From Draconibacterium orientale (GTDB lineage Bacteria; Bacteroidota; Bacteroidia; Bacteroidales; Prolixibacteraceae): a stretch of DNA of 49,816 nt. Where the stretch lies: contig DYSZ01000005.1 of assembly GCA_020726265.1 (NCBI GenBank), positions 1-49,816 on the forward strand, read 5' to 3'. The translations under genes were made by a program, and so were the position numbers. Under the pieces are notes generated by a model that worked only from the letters and a program-made list of their open reading frames with translations, had not been told where the DNA came from and searched no databases. Below, in pieces: positions 27,712 through 36,177 of the stretch (its first letter is position 1; each line of letters starts with the position of its first letter).

Positions 27712-28571
27712 GGTAGGTTTGTTTTAATCTTTTCTGCTTGAATATGATATTGAACAAGTCCGTCAATCGGTTCTTTGAGAATAACCGGATTTGAAAAATT
27801 GTATTGTGTCAACACTTTTTTCAGAACTGAACTGAAATGCCAGGCTACAGAGCCGGCGAAACCAATCGTCGTTTCATGTCTCGAAGGGAGTTTTAATACA
27901 TTGCGTTCGATAAATGCTTTGAAGTTGGTTTCAACAAATTGCTGACAATAGGGATGCTCCAGATTTTCTGACAGAAAAGGAGTGAAAGTGGCAAGAAATT
28001 GGTTAGGCCGTACTTCGCGGTAAACGCGGTTCAGCGCTTCTTCGCGGGCGAGGTTAAACTTTTGCTGAAAAGCAGACCGTAATTCAGCGGGCATAACTTC
28101 CTTAAAATAATCGCCAAGCAGGTGTTTTCCCATCACTGCGCCGCTGCCTTCGTCGCCCAGAATAAAACCCAGCGGCGAAACATGGCCGGCAATGATTTTA
28201 CCATTGTAAAAACAGGCATTCGAACCGGTTCCCATAATGCAGGCAATGCCTGACTGATTTCCAAGCAGCGCATGACAGGCTCCCAGCAAATCGCTTTGTG
28301 TTTCAATGTTTGCTTCGGGATAAAAGCTGCGCAACGCATTTTTTACGATTTCTCCTTTTTCGGCACTCACCACACCGGCACCGTAAAACCAGATTTCAGA
28401 AACTCGCGAACCGGTCACCGGGAACAACTTTTCACCAATTTCAGATGCCATATCTTCGGCGGTCCTGAAAAACGGGTTCATGCCCTGCGTGGTGATTTCG
28501 GCTTGCACGCCGGTTTGGTCAGCCAGTCGCCAGGCTGTTTTTGTCGATCCGCTGTCGGCTATTAAAATCAT
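27708..28571 (-). CDS. murK: BadF/BadG-type ASKHA kinase, probable MurNAc/GlcNAc kinase (MurK-like)
   Basis: A 287-residue ASKHA kinase. ADSGSTKTAWRLAD is the phosphate-1 loop, IACIMGTGSNACFYNG the phosphate-2 loop, and LGFILGDEGSGAVMGK the conserved N-acetylglucosamine-kinase-type motif. It belongs to the BadF/BadG/BcrA/BcrD (NAGK-like) group. In Tannerella forsythia a kinase next to murQ (MurK) phosphorylates cytoplasmic MurNAc. The same position and 4-nt overlap with murQ support that role here, although a preference for GlcNAc cannot be excluded. First gene of its minus-strand operon. Confidence 0.85.
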   Translation of the reverse strand: MILIADSGSTKTAWRLADQTGVQAEITTQGMNPFFRTAEDMASEIGEKLFPVTGSRVSEIWFYGAGVVSAEKGEIVKNALRSFYPEANIETQSDLLGACHALLGNQSGIACIMGTGSNACFYNGKIIAGHVSPLGFILGDEGSGAVMGKHLLGDYFKEVMPAELRSAFQQKFNLAREEALNRVYREVRPNQFLATFTPFLSENLEHPYCQQFVETNFKAFIERNVLKLPSRHETTIGFAGSVAWHFSSVLKKVLTQYNFSNPVILKEPIDGLVQYHIQAEKIKTNLP

Positions 28572-28657
28572 GAGCGGTTTATTGTTTTATTCAAGTTAAA
28601 TTGCAAAAAGTTCATACTAACATTTCAAGGTGTAAATATAGAAATATTGATTAAACA

Positions 28658-28686
28658 CAAAGCAATATGTAACATGTATTACCAAA
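28658..28686 (-). promoter_or_regulatory. Candidate kinase/murQ promoter with GntR-type operator in its spacer
   Basis: On the minus strand TTTG (28686-28683), 17 nt, then TTGCTTTG (28665-28658, one mismatch to TAnnTTTG). The intervening DNA is occupied by ATGTAACATGTATTACCA (28667-28684, plus strand), which matches the 25915 palindrome at 14 of 18 positions. An operator lying between -33 and -7 would fit repression. Confidence 0.5.
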
Positions 28687-28908
28687 TTTTTTTCAGATGA
28701 TTTACAATGGCATAATACCTGCTTTTGAATTGTTGAGTTTTTGTTTTAACTTGGAAATGATTACCATGGCTGTTTAGAGGGTCAGCTCAATCGGTTTTTG
28801 TATAATTATTTGAAATATAGCAAGATGAATATTTTTATAGATTGTATAATCAAACAATTACAGAAATATTTTCATCATGAAAAAAATGGTATTTTAAGTA
28901 TTTTACGA

Positions 28909-28937
28909 TTTGCAATATGTATATTTTAATATATTTG
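28909..28937 (+). promoter_or_regulatory. Candidate promoter of the acetyltransferase/amidase operon, with an operator half-site
   Basis: TTTG (28909-28912), 17-nt spacer, then exact TATATTTG (28930-28937), 33 nt before the ATG at 28970. The spacer begins with TTGCAATATGTAT (28910-28922), matching the left half and centre of the GntR-type palindrome. Confidence 0.5.
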
Positions 28938-28969
28938 CAATCTGTCATACATCTTATAATTATAATGCT

Positions 28970-30079
28970 ATGCCAAAATCAGAACGCTATCTTGCACTCG
29001 ATGTTTTAAGGGGAATCACTGTTGCCATGATGATTTTGGTGAACACGCCCGGAAGCTGGTCGCATGTATATTCACCGCTTTTGCATGCCAAATGGCATGG
29101 CTGCACGCCCACCGACCTTGTTTTCCCGTTCTTTTTGTTTGTGGTGGGAGTTTCCATGTTCTTTTCGTTTTCGAAATACAGCAATACATTAAATAAAGAA
29201 ACGCTGATAAAAATTGGCAAACGCACACTGCTAATTTTTGCAATCGGGTTGTTTCTGAATTCATTTCCGCAGTGGGCTGCCGACTACTCAAAGCTGAGAA
29301 TTTTGGGTGTTTTGCAGCGGATTGCCATTGCTTACGGGTTGGCATCAGTTCTGGTTCTGGCGGTAAATCGCAAATTCTTGCCTTACCTGGGTGCTGCCAT
29401 TTTGCTTTTGTACTGGGGTTTGCTCTGGTATTTTGGCGGAGCCGACCCATATTCGCTTGAGCAAAATGCAACGCTGGCTTTTGATTCGGCAATTTTGGGA
29501 GAAAACCACATCTACAAAGGGTTTGGAGTACCTTTTGACCCCGAAGGTTTGTTTAGTACAATTCCGGCGGTGGTTACAGTTATCATTGGTTATCTGGTTG
29601 GGAATCTCATTCAAACCAACGAGCGAAAGTGTGTACCCAATAAATTGCTGCTTGTGGGTGTGGCAGGAGTGGCTGCCGGTGCTTTGTGGGGATTGATTTT
29701 CCCTTTGAATAAACCACTTTGGACAAGCTCGTATGTTTTGTACACTGCCGGCTGGGCTGCCATGTTGCTGGGTGCGTTGGTCTGGGTAATCGATATAAAA
29801 GGCTTCTCACGCTGGAGCTCATTTTTTGTGGTTTTTGGTGTAAACCCGCTGTTCATTTTTGCATTGTCGGGGCTGTGGGCAAAAATTATGGGGAGGCTAA
29901 TCAAAATTGCCGATCCCGATGGAGAAATGATAAGTGGTTCCAAATGGTTGTACACTGAGATATTTGTTCCATTGGCCGGAAACATGAATGGCTCGCTGTT
30001 GTATGCCATCAGCCATGTTCTCGTTTTTTGGCTGATTGGTTACATTTTATACCGGCGCAAAATTTTTATCAAAGTGTAA
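28970..30079 (+). CDS. NagX/HGSNAT-like membrane acyltransferase (DUF5009 family)
   Basis: The protein has 369 residues and about ten membrane helices. The N-terminal RYLALDVLRGITVAMMILVN, then HAKWHGCTPTDLVFPFFLFV, is the signature shared with heparan-alpha-glucosaminide N-acetyltransferase and bacterial NagX; the histidines in this first loop are the likely acyl carrier. Such proteins transfer acetyl groups across the membrane to amino sugars. Here it heads the plus-strand operon that includes a secreted amidase-like protein, so it may acetylate amino-sugar fragments in the periplasm. The ATG at 28970 starts the conserved N-terminus; the open frame upstream is promoter DNA. Confidence 0.85.
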   Translation: MPKSERYLALDVLRGITVAMMILVNTPGSWSHVYSPLLHAKWHGCTPTDLVFPFFLFVVGVSMFFSFSKYSNTLNKETLIKIGKRTLLIFAIGLFLNSFPQWAADYSKLRILGVLQRIAIAYGLASVLVLAVNRKFLPYLGAAILLLYWGLLWYFGGADPYSLEQNATLAFDSAILGENHIYKGFGVPFDPEGLFSTIPAVVTVIIGYLVGNLIQTNERKCVPNKLLLVGVAGVAAGALWGLIFPLNKPLWTSSYVLYTAGWAAMLLGALVWVIDIKGFSRWSSFFVVFGVNPLFIFALSGLWAKIMGRLIKIADPDGEMISGSKWLYTEIFVPLAGNMNGSLLYAISHVLVFWLIGYILYRRKIFIKV

Positions 30080-30095
30080 TGCCGCAAAATTTACA

Positions 30096-33000
30096 ATGAA
30101 ACAAACAAAATCAATACAGGTGAAAGGACTAAACAGTTTGATGATACTGGCTTTTATGGTTTTGGCGCTTGTTTTTGCAAAAACAGAAACTGTAACGGGT
30201 CAGCCCCAAAAACGGGTTAAAAAAGCCCATTCAGCAGCCGAAAGATTTTCGGAAGAGGCCAAAAACGGATCTTCGTTTTCCACAAAAGTTGATACAGTAA
30301 TTATCGACAGCCACCAGAAAACTTTTACCCTGAAAATGACTGACGGTTTTTCTGATAATCCGTTTCGCGAAGAAAATACAGAAGATTACTATTCATTATT
30401 AAAGGATGCGTCAGGCAGAAAGTTCAGAGAATACACATTCAGCATCGAAACGATAGGGAAGGAAATCGGCGATTTGATACCCAATTATTACAGAAATCAG
30501 ACTGAAAAGGATGTAAAACGCCTCAGTTTGCAACATGCAAATCAGCCGGGTTTGGTAAAGAATATCTCGAAAAACTACACATTCTCACAAGGTTTATCGG
30601 GCTGCCATATTGCGCTTTGGCACAGCCACGGCTGGTATTACGAAAACACGCTCGACCGATGGGAGTGGCAGCGCGCTCGCGTTTTCCAAACCGTTGAAGA
30701 CATCTGGACCATGAGTTTTGTGGTTCCGTACATTGCGGTAATGCTCGAAAATTCCGGAGCAAATGTGTTGATTCCACGCGAACGTGATACCCAAATCAAC
30801 GAAGTGATTGTGGATGCTGATGGTTCGTCGGCTAATGCTGAATACATTGAATCCGGCATTTGGCAACCCAGCGCTCAGCCGGGTTTTGGACTGAAAGTGC
30901 CTTTTTTGTTCGATGGCGAAAATCCTTTTCAAATGGGAACTTCGCGCCGCATCAAATCTGATTCACAGGGCTCTGCCAGCATCCGTTTTGTTCCTGAAAT
31001 ACCCGAAAGCGGGAGCTATTCAGTTTCAGTTTCATATCGTTCTGATACTGAAAATGTTTCCGGCACCAGATACACCGTGTATCATGCAGGTGGCAAAACC
31101 GAATTCAGCATCAACCAGCAAATGGGCGGTGGAACATGGATTTACCTGGGTACTTTTCGGTTCGAAAAAGGCAAAAATCCCGAAAGTGGCAGCGTCGAAC
31201 TCAGCAATAAATCGAATAAACCCGGCGGGTTTGTTTCGGCTGACGCGGTGAGATTTGGCGGCGGCAGTGGAAATATTGTCCGCGGTAAAACAGATCAACT
31301 CGCGGAACTTCGCAAAATCCGCGACGAAAAAGGTTTCGAGACCGATTCATCGTTGTGGTTGCCGTTTGCAAGCCGCCGGCCACGCTACCAGGAGGCTGCG
31401 CGCTACTACCTGCAATATGCCGGAATGCCCGACTCAACAGTTTACAGCATCAACCGAAAAAAGGAAGACTACTCGCACCGCGGCAGCGACGCCGCTTTGT
31501 ATGCTGCACGCGAAAGCGGAAAAGAAGATTACAAGGACGATTATATGAGCCGCGGCGAATGGGTGAATTACCTGATGGGAATCAGTACCAAAACGGGGCA
31601 ACCTACTCAAGGACTGAATATCCCGGTGAAACTGGCGCTCGCTTTTCATAGCGATGCCGGCAATACCCCCGACAGCGCGATTATTGGCGCTTTGGGCATT
31701 TACAATACAACAGTTGGCGCCGACACCTTCCCAAACGGACTGTCGAAATGGGCCAGCCGCGATTTGTGCGACATTGTTCAGACCCAGGTTACCGATGATT
31801 TGCGCCGTTTGTACGAACCCGACTGGACCCGCCGCGGCATGTGGAACAAACAATATTCCGAAGCGGTGAAACCAAAAGTGCCCACCATGCTTTCCGAGTT
31901 TTTGTCGCACCAGAATTTTGCCGACATGGCGCTGGCCACCGACCCGCGGTTCAAATTCGATGTCAGTCGTGCATTTTACAAAGGAATACTCAGGTTTTTA
32001 TCTGCACAAAACGGAACAAATTACACTGTGCAGCCGCTGCCGGTTTCACATTTTGCCCTGCATACCGAAAATATTGGAATCAGGCTGAGTTGGAAGCCAG
32101 TAGCCGACCCGTTGGAACCCACGGCTGTGCCAACATCTTACCGGATTTATAAGCGCATCGGAACAGGCGGATTTGATAACGGAACCGATGTTCCCAACAC
32201 CACTTTTCTTTTCAACGAACTCAATCCGGGAGTGATTTACAGTTTTAAAATTACTGCGGTAAACAGTGGCGGCGAAAGTTTCCCCTCCGAAATTCTGGCC
32301 TGCAGTTTCAACGGCACCCAAAAACCAGTGCTGGTGGTAAATGCCTTCGACCGTATTTCGGCGCCGGCAGTTTTTGATAACGGAAAAGAAGCCGGTTTTA
32401 ACAATGCCGAAGACGAAGGAGTAAGTTACATCAGCGACATCGCGTTTATTGGCGACCAGTACGATTTCGACAAAAAATCGCCATGGAAAGACGATGATGC
32501 ATCGGGTTTTGGCTCGTCACACGCCGACCAGGAAGCCTTGGTGAAACACGGAAATTCGTTTGATTATCCGCTGGTACACGGCGCTGCAATCGTCAACAAT
32601 GGTGGCAGTTTTATTTCGATGAGCGACGAAGCTTTCGAAACCGGCAACTGGGATAAAAACAGCTATGCGATGCTCGACATTATTTTTGGCGAGGAAAAAA
32701 CCACGCGGCGGTTGTACGGAAACAACGCCCCTGCATTTACGCTGTTTACGCCCGCAATGCGCAGCGCAATCGGAAAATATGCCTCTGTTGAAAATGCAAA
32801 AATTCTTGTTTCGGGTGCGTATGTAGGTATCGACCTCGAATTGTGCGGCGACACATTGGCAAAGAAATTTGCCGCGTTGGTACTGCATTACCGGCACATG
32901 ACAAACCACGCCAGCAAATCGGGCGAAATTTTCCCTGTCAACAGCATGAAATCAGATTTTCCGTCCGGGGTCAGTTTTGTGCAGAATTACAATCCTGCCA

Positions 33001-33218
33001 TTTATAAAGTTGAATCACCCGATGCCATTGAACCTGCAGACAAGGAATCCGGCGTTTTGTTCCGCTACTACGGCGACCAGAAAAGTGCTGCCGTGGTGCA
33101 CAACGGAAAAATCAAAACCATGGTTTTTGGTTTTCCGTTTGAGACAATAACAACCGATGCGGAACGAGATGAATTGATGAAACAGATTTTGACGTACTTT
33201 GGATTGAAAGAAAAGTGA
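30096..33218 (+). CDS. Large secreted N-acetylmuramoyl-L-alanine amidase-like protein with golvesin-C-like insert and FN3 domain
   Basis: 1040 residues from the ATG at 30096, with a signal peptide or N-terminal anchor at 11-36. An amidase_3-like catalytic core appears split. Putative zinc ligands are H176/H178 in ALWHSHGW and a glutamate near 190. An LENSGANVLIPRERD segment corresponds to the family's L...GA.V..TR.. strand, followed by H518 in ALAFHSDAG and E601 in MLSEFLSHQNFAD. Between the second and third parts lies a golvesin-C-like beta domain (~265-390). An FN3 domain follows (~655-735), then a C-terminal domain to 1040 that I do not recognise. It probably trims stem peptides from murein outside the cytoplasm. 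It begins 16 bp after the acyltransferase gene. Confidence 0.75.
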   Translation: MKQTKSIQVKGLNSLMILAFMVLALVFAKTETVTGQPQKRVKKAHSAAERFSEEAKNGSSFSTKVDTVIIDSHQKTFTLKMTDGFSDNPFREENTEDYYSLLKDASGRKFREYTFSIETIGKEIGDLIPNYYRNQTEKDVKRLSLQHANQPGLVKNISKNYTFSQGLSGCHIALWHSHGWYYENTLDRWEWQRARVFQTVEDIWTMSFVVPYIAVMLENSGANVLIPRERDTQINEVIVDADGSSANAEYIESGIWQPSAQPGFGLKVPFLFDGENPFQMGTSRRIKSDSQGSASIRFVPEIPESGSYSVSVSYRSDTENVSGTRYTVYHAGGKTEFSINQQMGGGTWIYLGTFRFEKGKNPESGSVELSNKSNKPGGFVSADAVRFGGGSGNIVRGKTDQLAELRKIRDEKGFETDSSLWLPFASRRPRYQEAARYYLQYAGMPDSTVYSINRKKEDYSHRGSDAALYAARESGKEDYKDDYMSRGEWVNYLMGISTKTGQPTQGLNIPVKLALAFHSDAGNTPDSAIIGALGIYNTTVGADTFPNGLSKWASRDLCDIVQTQVTDDLRRLYEPDWTRRGMWNKQYSEAVKPKVPTMLSEFLSHQNFADMALATDPRFKFDVSRAFYKGILRFLSAQNGTNYTVQPLPVSHFALHTENIGIRLSWKPVADPLEPTAVPTSYRIYKRIGTGGFDNGTDVPNTTFLFNELNPGVIYSFKITAVNSGGESFPSEILACSFNGTQKPVLVVNAFDRISAPAVFDNGKEAGFNNAEDEGVSYISDIAFIGDQYDFDKKSPWKDDDASGFGSSHADQEALVKHGNSFDYPLVHGAAIVNNGGSFISMSDEAFETGNWDKNSYAMLDIIFGEEKTTRRLYGNNAPAFTLFTPAMRSAIGKYASVENAKILVSGAYVGIDLELCGDTLAKKFAALVLHYRHMTNHASKSGEIFPVNSMKSDFPSGVSFVQNYNPAIYKVESPDAIEPADKESGVLFRYYGDQKSAAVVHNGKIKTMVFGFPFETITTDAERDELMKQILTYFGLKEK

Positions 33219-33250
33219 TAATGAATCAATGTCGTTTAGATAGTAATAAA

Positions 33251-33302
33251 CAGACTTCGACTTCGCTCAGTCTGACTGTCACCCTGAGCAAAGTCGAAGG
33301 GT
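33251..33302. repeat. Bacteroidota palindromic repeat, copy 2
   Basis: 47/52 identical to 26783-26834, same orientation. Arms CTTCGACTTCGCTCAG / CTGAGCAAAGTCGAAG. It stands between the amidase-like gene and the glycosyltransferase gene, in a 311-bp gap that otherwise holds only the next element. Confidence 0.8.
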
Positions 33303-33355
33303 GTTTAAGATTGTTTATTTTGGCCATGAGAATGAGATATTTATCAGTAAGATAA

Positions 33356-33481
33356 AACTCCGAAGGAGTTAGATTTGAATAACCCGATCCCGAAACTTCG
33401 GGATCAACCCCGGGAAAATGTGTGGGAAAATAACCGTCCGCGAGTGGAATCCCTTCTGGGAAATGCCGTAATTTCGGACGG
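33356..33481. repeat. Composite of short palindromes upstream of the glycosyltransferase gene
   Basis: Ordered hairpins: AACTCC-GAA-GGAGTT (33356-33370), GATCCCGAA/ACTTCGGGATC (33386-33404), and CCGTCCG (33434-33440) with CGGACGG (33475-33481). The first two are of a type scattered through Bacteroidota genomes. It may interrupt or insulate the operon. Confidence 0.6.
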
Positions 33482-33529
33482 AAAAGCACAAAAAATGGTA
33501 AGTGAGTTGTAACAATAGAAATAAAAAAT

Positions 33530-34996
33530 ATGAAAAACATAACCTGTTTTCTTCCCTTCGGAACACCCGAAGAAACGCGACAAACCGTTGCAGAACTGCA
33601 AGAATCGCCGCTGATTGAAAAAGTTATTTTGGTGTGCAAACCCGGTGAGTCGGCTGAAATTGATGGCGTTGACCGGCTCGAAGCCGAATCCATCAGTTCA
33701 GGAAAAGCTGTGCTGAAAATGGCCGAAATTTCGGACACAGCATACACCCTGATTTATAACCATACCAGCGCCCTGAAGATGGGACAACTGGCTATTGAAC
33801 GATTTTTTCAGGTTGCCACTGATACGCAAAGCGGATTGGTGTATTCGAATCACCTCGCGGTAAAAAATGGCAAAGTTGAAAACATTCCCGTAGTCGATTA
33901 CCAGGAAGGCAGTTTGCGCGACGATTTTAATTTTGGCTCGGTGCTGTTTTACAACACCGGAATGCTGAAAAAAGCCGCTGCCGGAATCGACGAATCGTTC
34001 AAATTTGCCGGGTTGTACGCGTTGCGGCTGGGTGTTTCGCTATTGGGTGGAGTTCTTCGAATACCTGAATATTTATACACCGAACAGGAACCAGATTTGC
34101 GGAAATCGGGCGAAAAAATCTTCGACTACGTTGACCCGAAAAACCGCGCCGTGCAAATTGAAATGGAAATTGCCTGCACCCGTCACCTGAAAAAGGCAGG
34201 CGCTTTTCTCGAACCTGTTTTCACCCCGGTGAAGTTCGGTGAGCTGGAATTTGCCACCGAAGCATCGGTTATCATTCCTGTAAAAAACCGGGTGCGAACC
34301 ATCGAAGATGCCATCAAATCGGTGCTTTCACAAAAAACTACGTTCAGTTTTAACCTGATTATTGTTGACAATTACTCCACTGACGGCACCACCGAAATCA
34401 TTGCAAAATACGCACAGGCCGACAAGCGGCTCATTCATATCATTCCCGAACGGAAAGACCTTGGCATTGGAGGCTGCTGGAATGAAGCAGCGATGAACTC
34501 TGCCTGCGGAAAATTTGCCATTCAGCTTGATAGCGACGATATTTATTTCGACGAAACCACGGTGCAGCAGGTGGTTGACGCGTTTTATGCGCAAAACTGC
34601 GCCATGGTGGTGGGTACTTACCAGATGGTAAATTTTGCACTTGAAGAAATTCCGCCCGGCATTATCGACCATAAAGAGTGGACGCCCGACAATGGCCGCA
34701 ACAATGCGTTGCGAATCAATGGACTGGGTGCTCCGCGGGCGTTTTATACACCGGTGTTGCGCAAAATTCCGGTGCCGAATGTAAATTACGGCGAAGATTA
34801 TGCGCTCGGGCTGGCCATTTCGCGCAGGTACCAGATTGGCCGCATTTACAACCCGATTTACCTTTGCCGCCGCTGGGACGACAACTCCGACGCTGCATTG
34901 AGCACCGAAGTGATGAACGGCCACAACCTATACAAAGACCGCATCCGCACCATCGAACTGCTCGCCCGCAAAAACATGAATCGGGGAAATGAGTAA
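33530..34996 (+). CDS. Tandem family 2 glycosyltransferase-like protein
   Basis: 488 residues, no signal peptide or membrane segment, so cytoplasmic. The C-terminal half (~245-450) is a canonical GT2: ASVIIPVKNRVRTIEDAIKS, IVDNYSTDGTTEIIAKYA, and the acidic QLDSDDIYFD metal motif, later VNYGEDYALGL. The N-terminal half (~1-200) looks like a second GT-A fold in which the acidic motif is replaced by LIYNHTSALKMG, so it may be non-catalytic. Acceptor and donor are unknown. A glycosyltransferase inside a murein-recycling cluster is unexpected. It may build a storage or modified sugar, or may work with the DUF4922 protein next door. Confidence 0.75.
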   Translation: MKNITCFLPFGTPEETRQTVAELQESPLIEKVILVCKPGESAEIDGVDRLEAESISSGKAVLKMAEISDTAYTLIYNHTSALKMGQLAIERFFQVATDTQSGLVYSNHLAVKNGKVENIPVVDYQEGSLRDDFNFGSVLFYNTGMLKKAAAGIDESFKFAGLYALRLGVSLLGGVLRIPEYLYTEQEPDLRKSGEKIFDYVDPKNRAVQIEMEIACTRHLKKAGAFLEPVFTPVKFGELEFATEASVIIPVKNRVRTIEDAIKSVLSQKTTFSFNLIIVDNYSTDGTTEIIAKYAQADKRLIHIIPERKDLGIGGCWNEAAMNSACGKFAIQLDSDDIYFDETTVQQVVDAFYAQNCAMVVGTYQMVNFALEEIPPGIIDHKEWTPDNGRNNALRINGLGAPRAFYTPVLRKIPVPNVNYGEDYALGLAISRRYQIGRIYNPIYLCRRWDDNSDAALSTEVMNGHNLYKDRIRTIELLARKNMNRGNE

Positions 34997-35033
34997 TGAA
35001 TAATTGAATGGGAAAAATTTTCAAAACATATTT

Positions 35034-35123
35034 GGGCTGAAGCCCTCGTTTTAAAGGAGTCTGTCTAACCCCAGCCTTGAGGCTGGGGTTAAGCAAGACA
35101 ACTGAAAAAGGACTTTAGTCCTT
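35034..35123. repeat. Three consecutive palindromes of Bacteroidota type
   Basis: GGGCTGAAGCCC (35034-35045), then a perfect 12-bp stem TAACCCCAGCCT (35066-35077) / AGGCTGGGGTTA (35080-35091), then AAGGACTTTAGTCCTT (35108-35123). They fill most of the 173-bp gap before the DUF4922 start and could fold as a run of hairpins in the mRNA. Confidence 0.75.
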
Positions 35124-35169
35124 AAAAATGAATGGTAAATCGTACTTTGTAAATGGTAAATCGAATGTA

Positions 35170-36177
35170 ATGCAACAACTGCAACATATAATTTCAGCAA
35201 CCGGGCAAACCGCAGAACAGGTTATGACTCAATTTGCCGAAGACCAAAAACAAAGCTGGCCGCTGGCTGCAGCTAATTACACGGGCCTTGCCAGCGTGGA
35301 GGAAAAGCAGTTTAATATCGGCGGTTTTGTGGTAAAAGTGCAGTTCAATCCCGAACGAATCAGGTCGTCGGCAGCAAAAGTTGATACAGCATCGATTACC
35401 GCCCGCAAATGTTTTTTGTGCGACGAAAACCGGCCGGTTGAGCAAAAAGCCATCGGCTGTGGTGACAGGTTTCAGATTCTGGTAAACCCATTTCCCATTT
35501 TTCACCGGCATTTTACGGTTTCATCGCTGGCGCACACCGACCAGTTGTTTTTTGAAAACATTGCCGAAATGTTGCAAATTGCCAAAAAAATGGAAGGATT
35601 CACCGTGTTTTACAACGGTCCAGAGTGTGGCGCTTCGGCTCCCGACCATCTTCATTTTCAGGCAGGAGAAAATGGTTTTATGCCGGTGGAGGCTGAATTC
35701 CAAACATTAGTAACCGATAAAAACAACCTGCTTTTTGAAACCGGTTCAACAAAAATCTGGGCTTTTGAAAACTACCTACGCCGCATGATTTCCATCGAAA
35801 CCACCGATTTTGAAGAAGCCGTTCAGGCGATTCAGTTTTTTACGGCAAAGTTTCATGAATTTCAACCCGAAAAAAAGGAACCGATGTTGAACGTGCTCTG
35901 TTATTTTTCGGATGCAAAATGGACAGTACATTTATTTCCAAGGAAATTACATCGTCCGTCACAGTTTTTTGCGGAAGGAGAGGAACAGATTCTGCTCAGC
36001 CCGGCATCCGTCGATTTTGGCGGCATTTTTATCACACCCCGGAAAGAAGATTTCGACAAAATAACAGCAGCCGATATCGCCGATATTTTTGAGCAGGTTA
36101 CCATCGGCGGTCAGGTTTTCGGGCAACTGACAGCCGCAATAAAAAATGAGTTTCAAATTAAAATACAAAAGCCATGA
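35170..36177 (+). CDS. DUF4922 protein, HIT/GalT/Ap4A-phosphorylase-like nucleotidyl transferase
   Basis: 335 residues from the ATG at 35170. The catalytic-type motif NGPECGASAPDHLHFQAG places H160-x-H162 where GalT and Ap4A phosphorylase use HxH-x-Q. KCFLCDENRP (C81, C84) resembles the metal-binding CxxC of that superfamily, and VNPFPIFHRHFTV is the conserved strand. The likely chemistry is nucleotidyl or phosphate transfer on a sugar nucleotide or dinucleotide; no substrate is known. Two earlier in-frame ATGs (35128, 35131 region) lie in a duplicated 12-nt stretch right after a hairpin, so the later start is preferred. It overlaps the SpoIID-like gene by 4 nt. Confidence 0.75.
   Translation: MQQLQHIISATGQTAEQVMTQFAEDQKQSWPLAAANYTGLASVEEKQFNIGGFVVKVQFNPERIRSSAAKVDTASITARKCFLCDENRPVEQKAIGCGDRFQILVNPFPIFHRHFTVSSLAHTDQLFFENIAEMLQIAKKMEGFTVFYNGPECGASAPDHLHFQAGENGFMPVEAEFQTLVTDKNNLLFETGSTKIWAFENYLRRMISIETTDFEEAVQAIQFFTAKFHEFQPEKKEPMLNVLCYFSDAKWTVHLFPRKLHRPSQFFAEGEEQILLSPASVDFGGIFITPRKEDFDKITAADIADIFEQVTIGGQVFGQLTAAIKNEFQIKIQKP

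Larger units (their letters stand above)
28572..28969. promoter_or_regulatory. 398-bp divergent regulatory region between the kinase/murQ and acetyltransferase/amidase operons
   Basis: AT-rich, no gene. It contains an operator-like site at 28667-28684 and promoter elements facing both ways (see the next two entries). The stretch 28740-28880 shows nothing I can name. Confidence 0.6.

Noticed and set aside
26783-33302. Possible CRISPR-like repeats
   Set aside because: Only two copies 6.4 kb apart, no regular spacers and no cas genes.
33226-33747. A 173-codon minus-strand open frame across the repeat region and the glycosyltransferase start
   Set aside because: It is made largely of palindromic repeat sequence and antisense of a clear GT gene.
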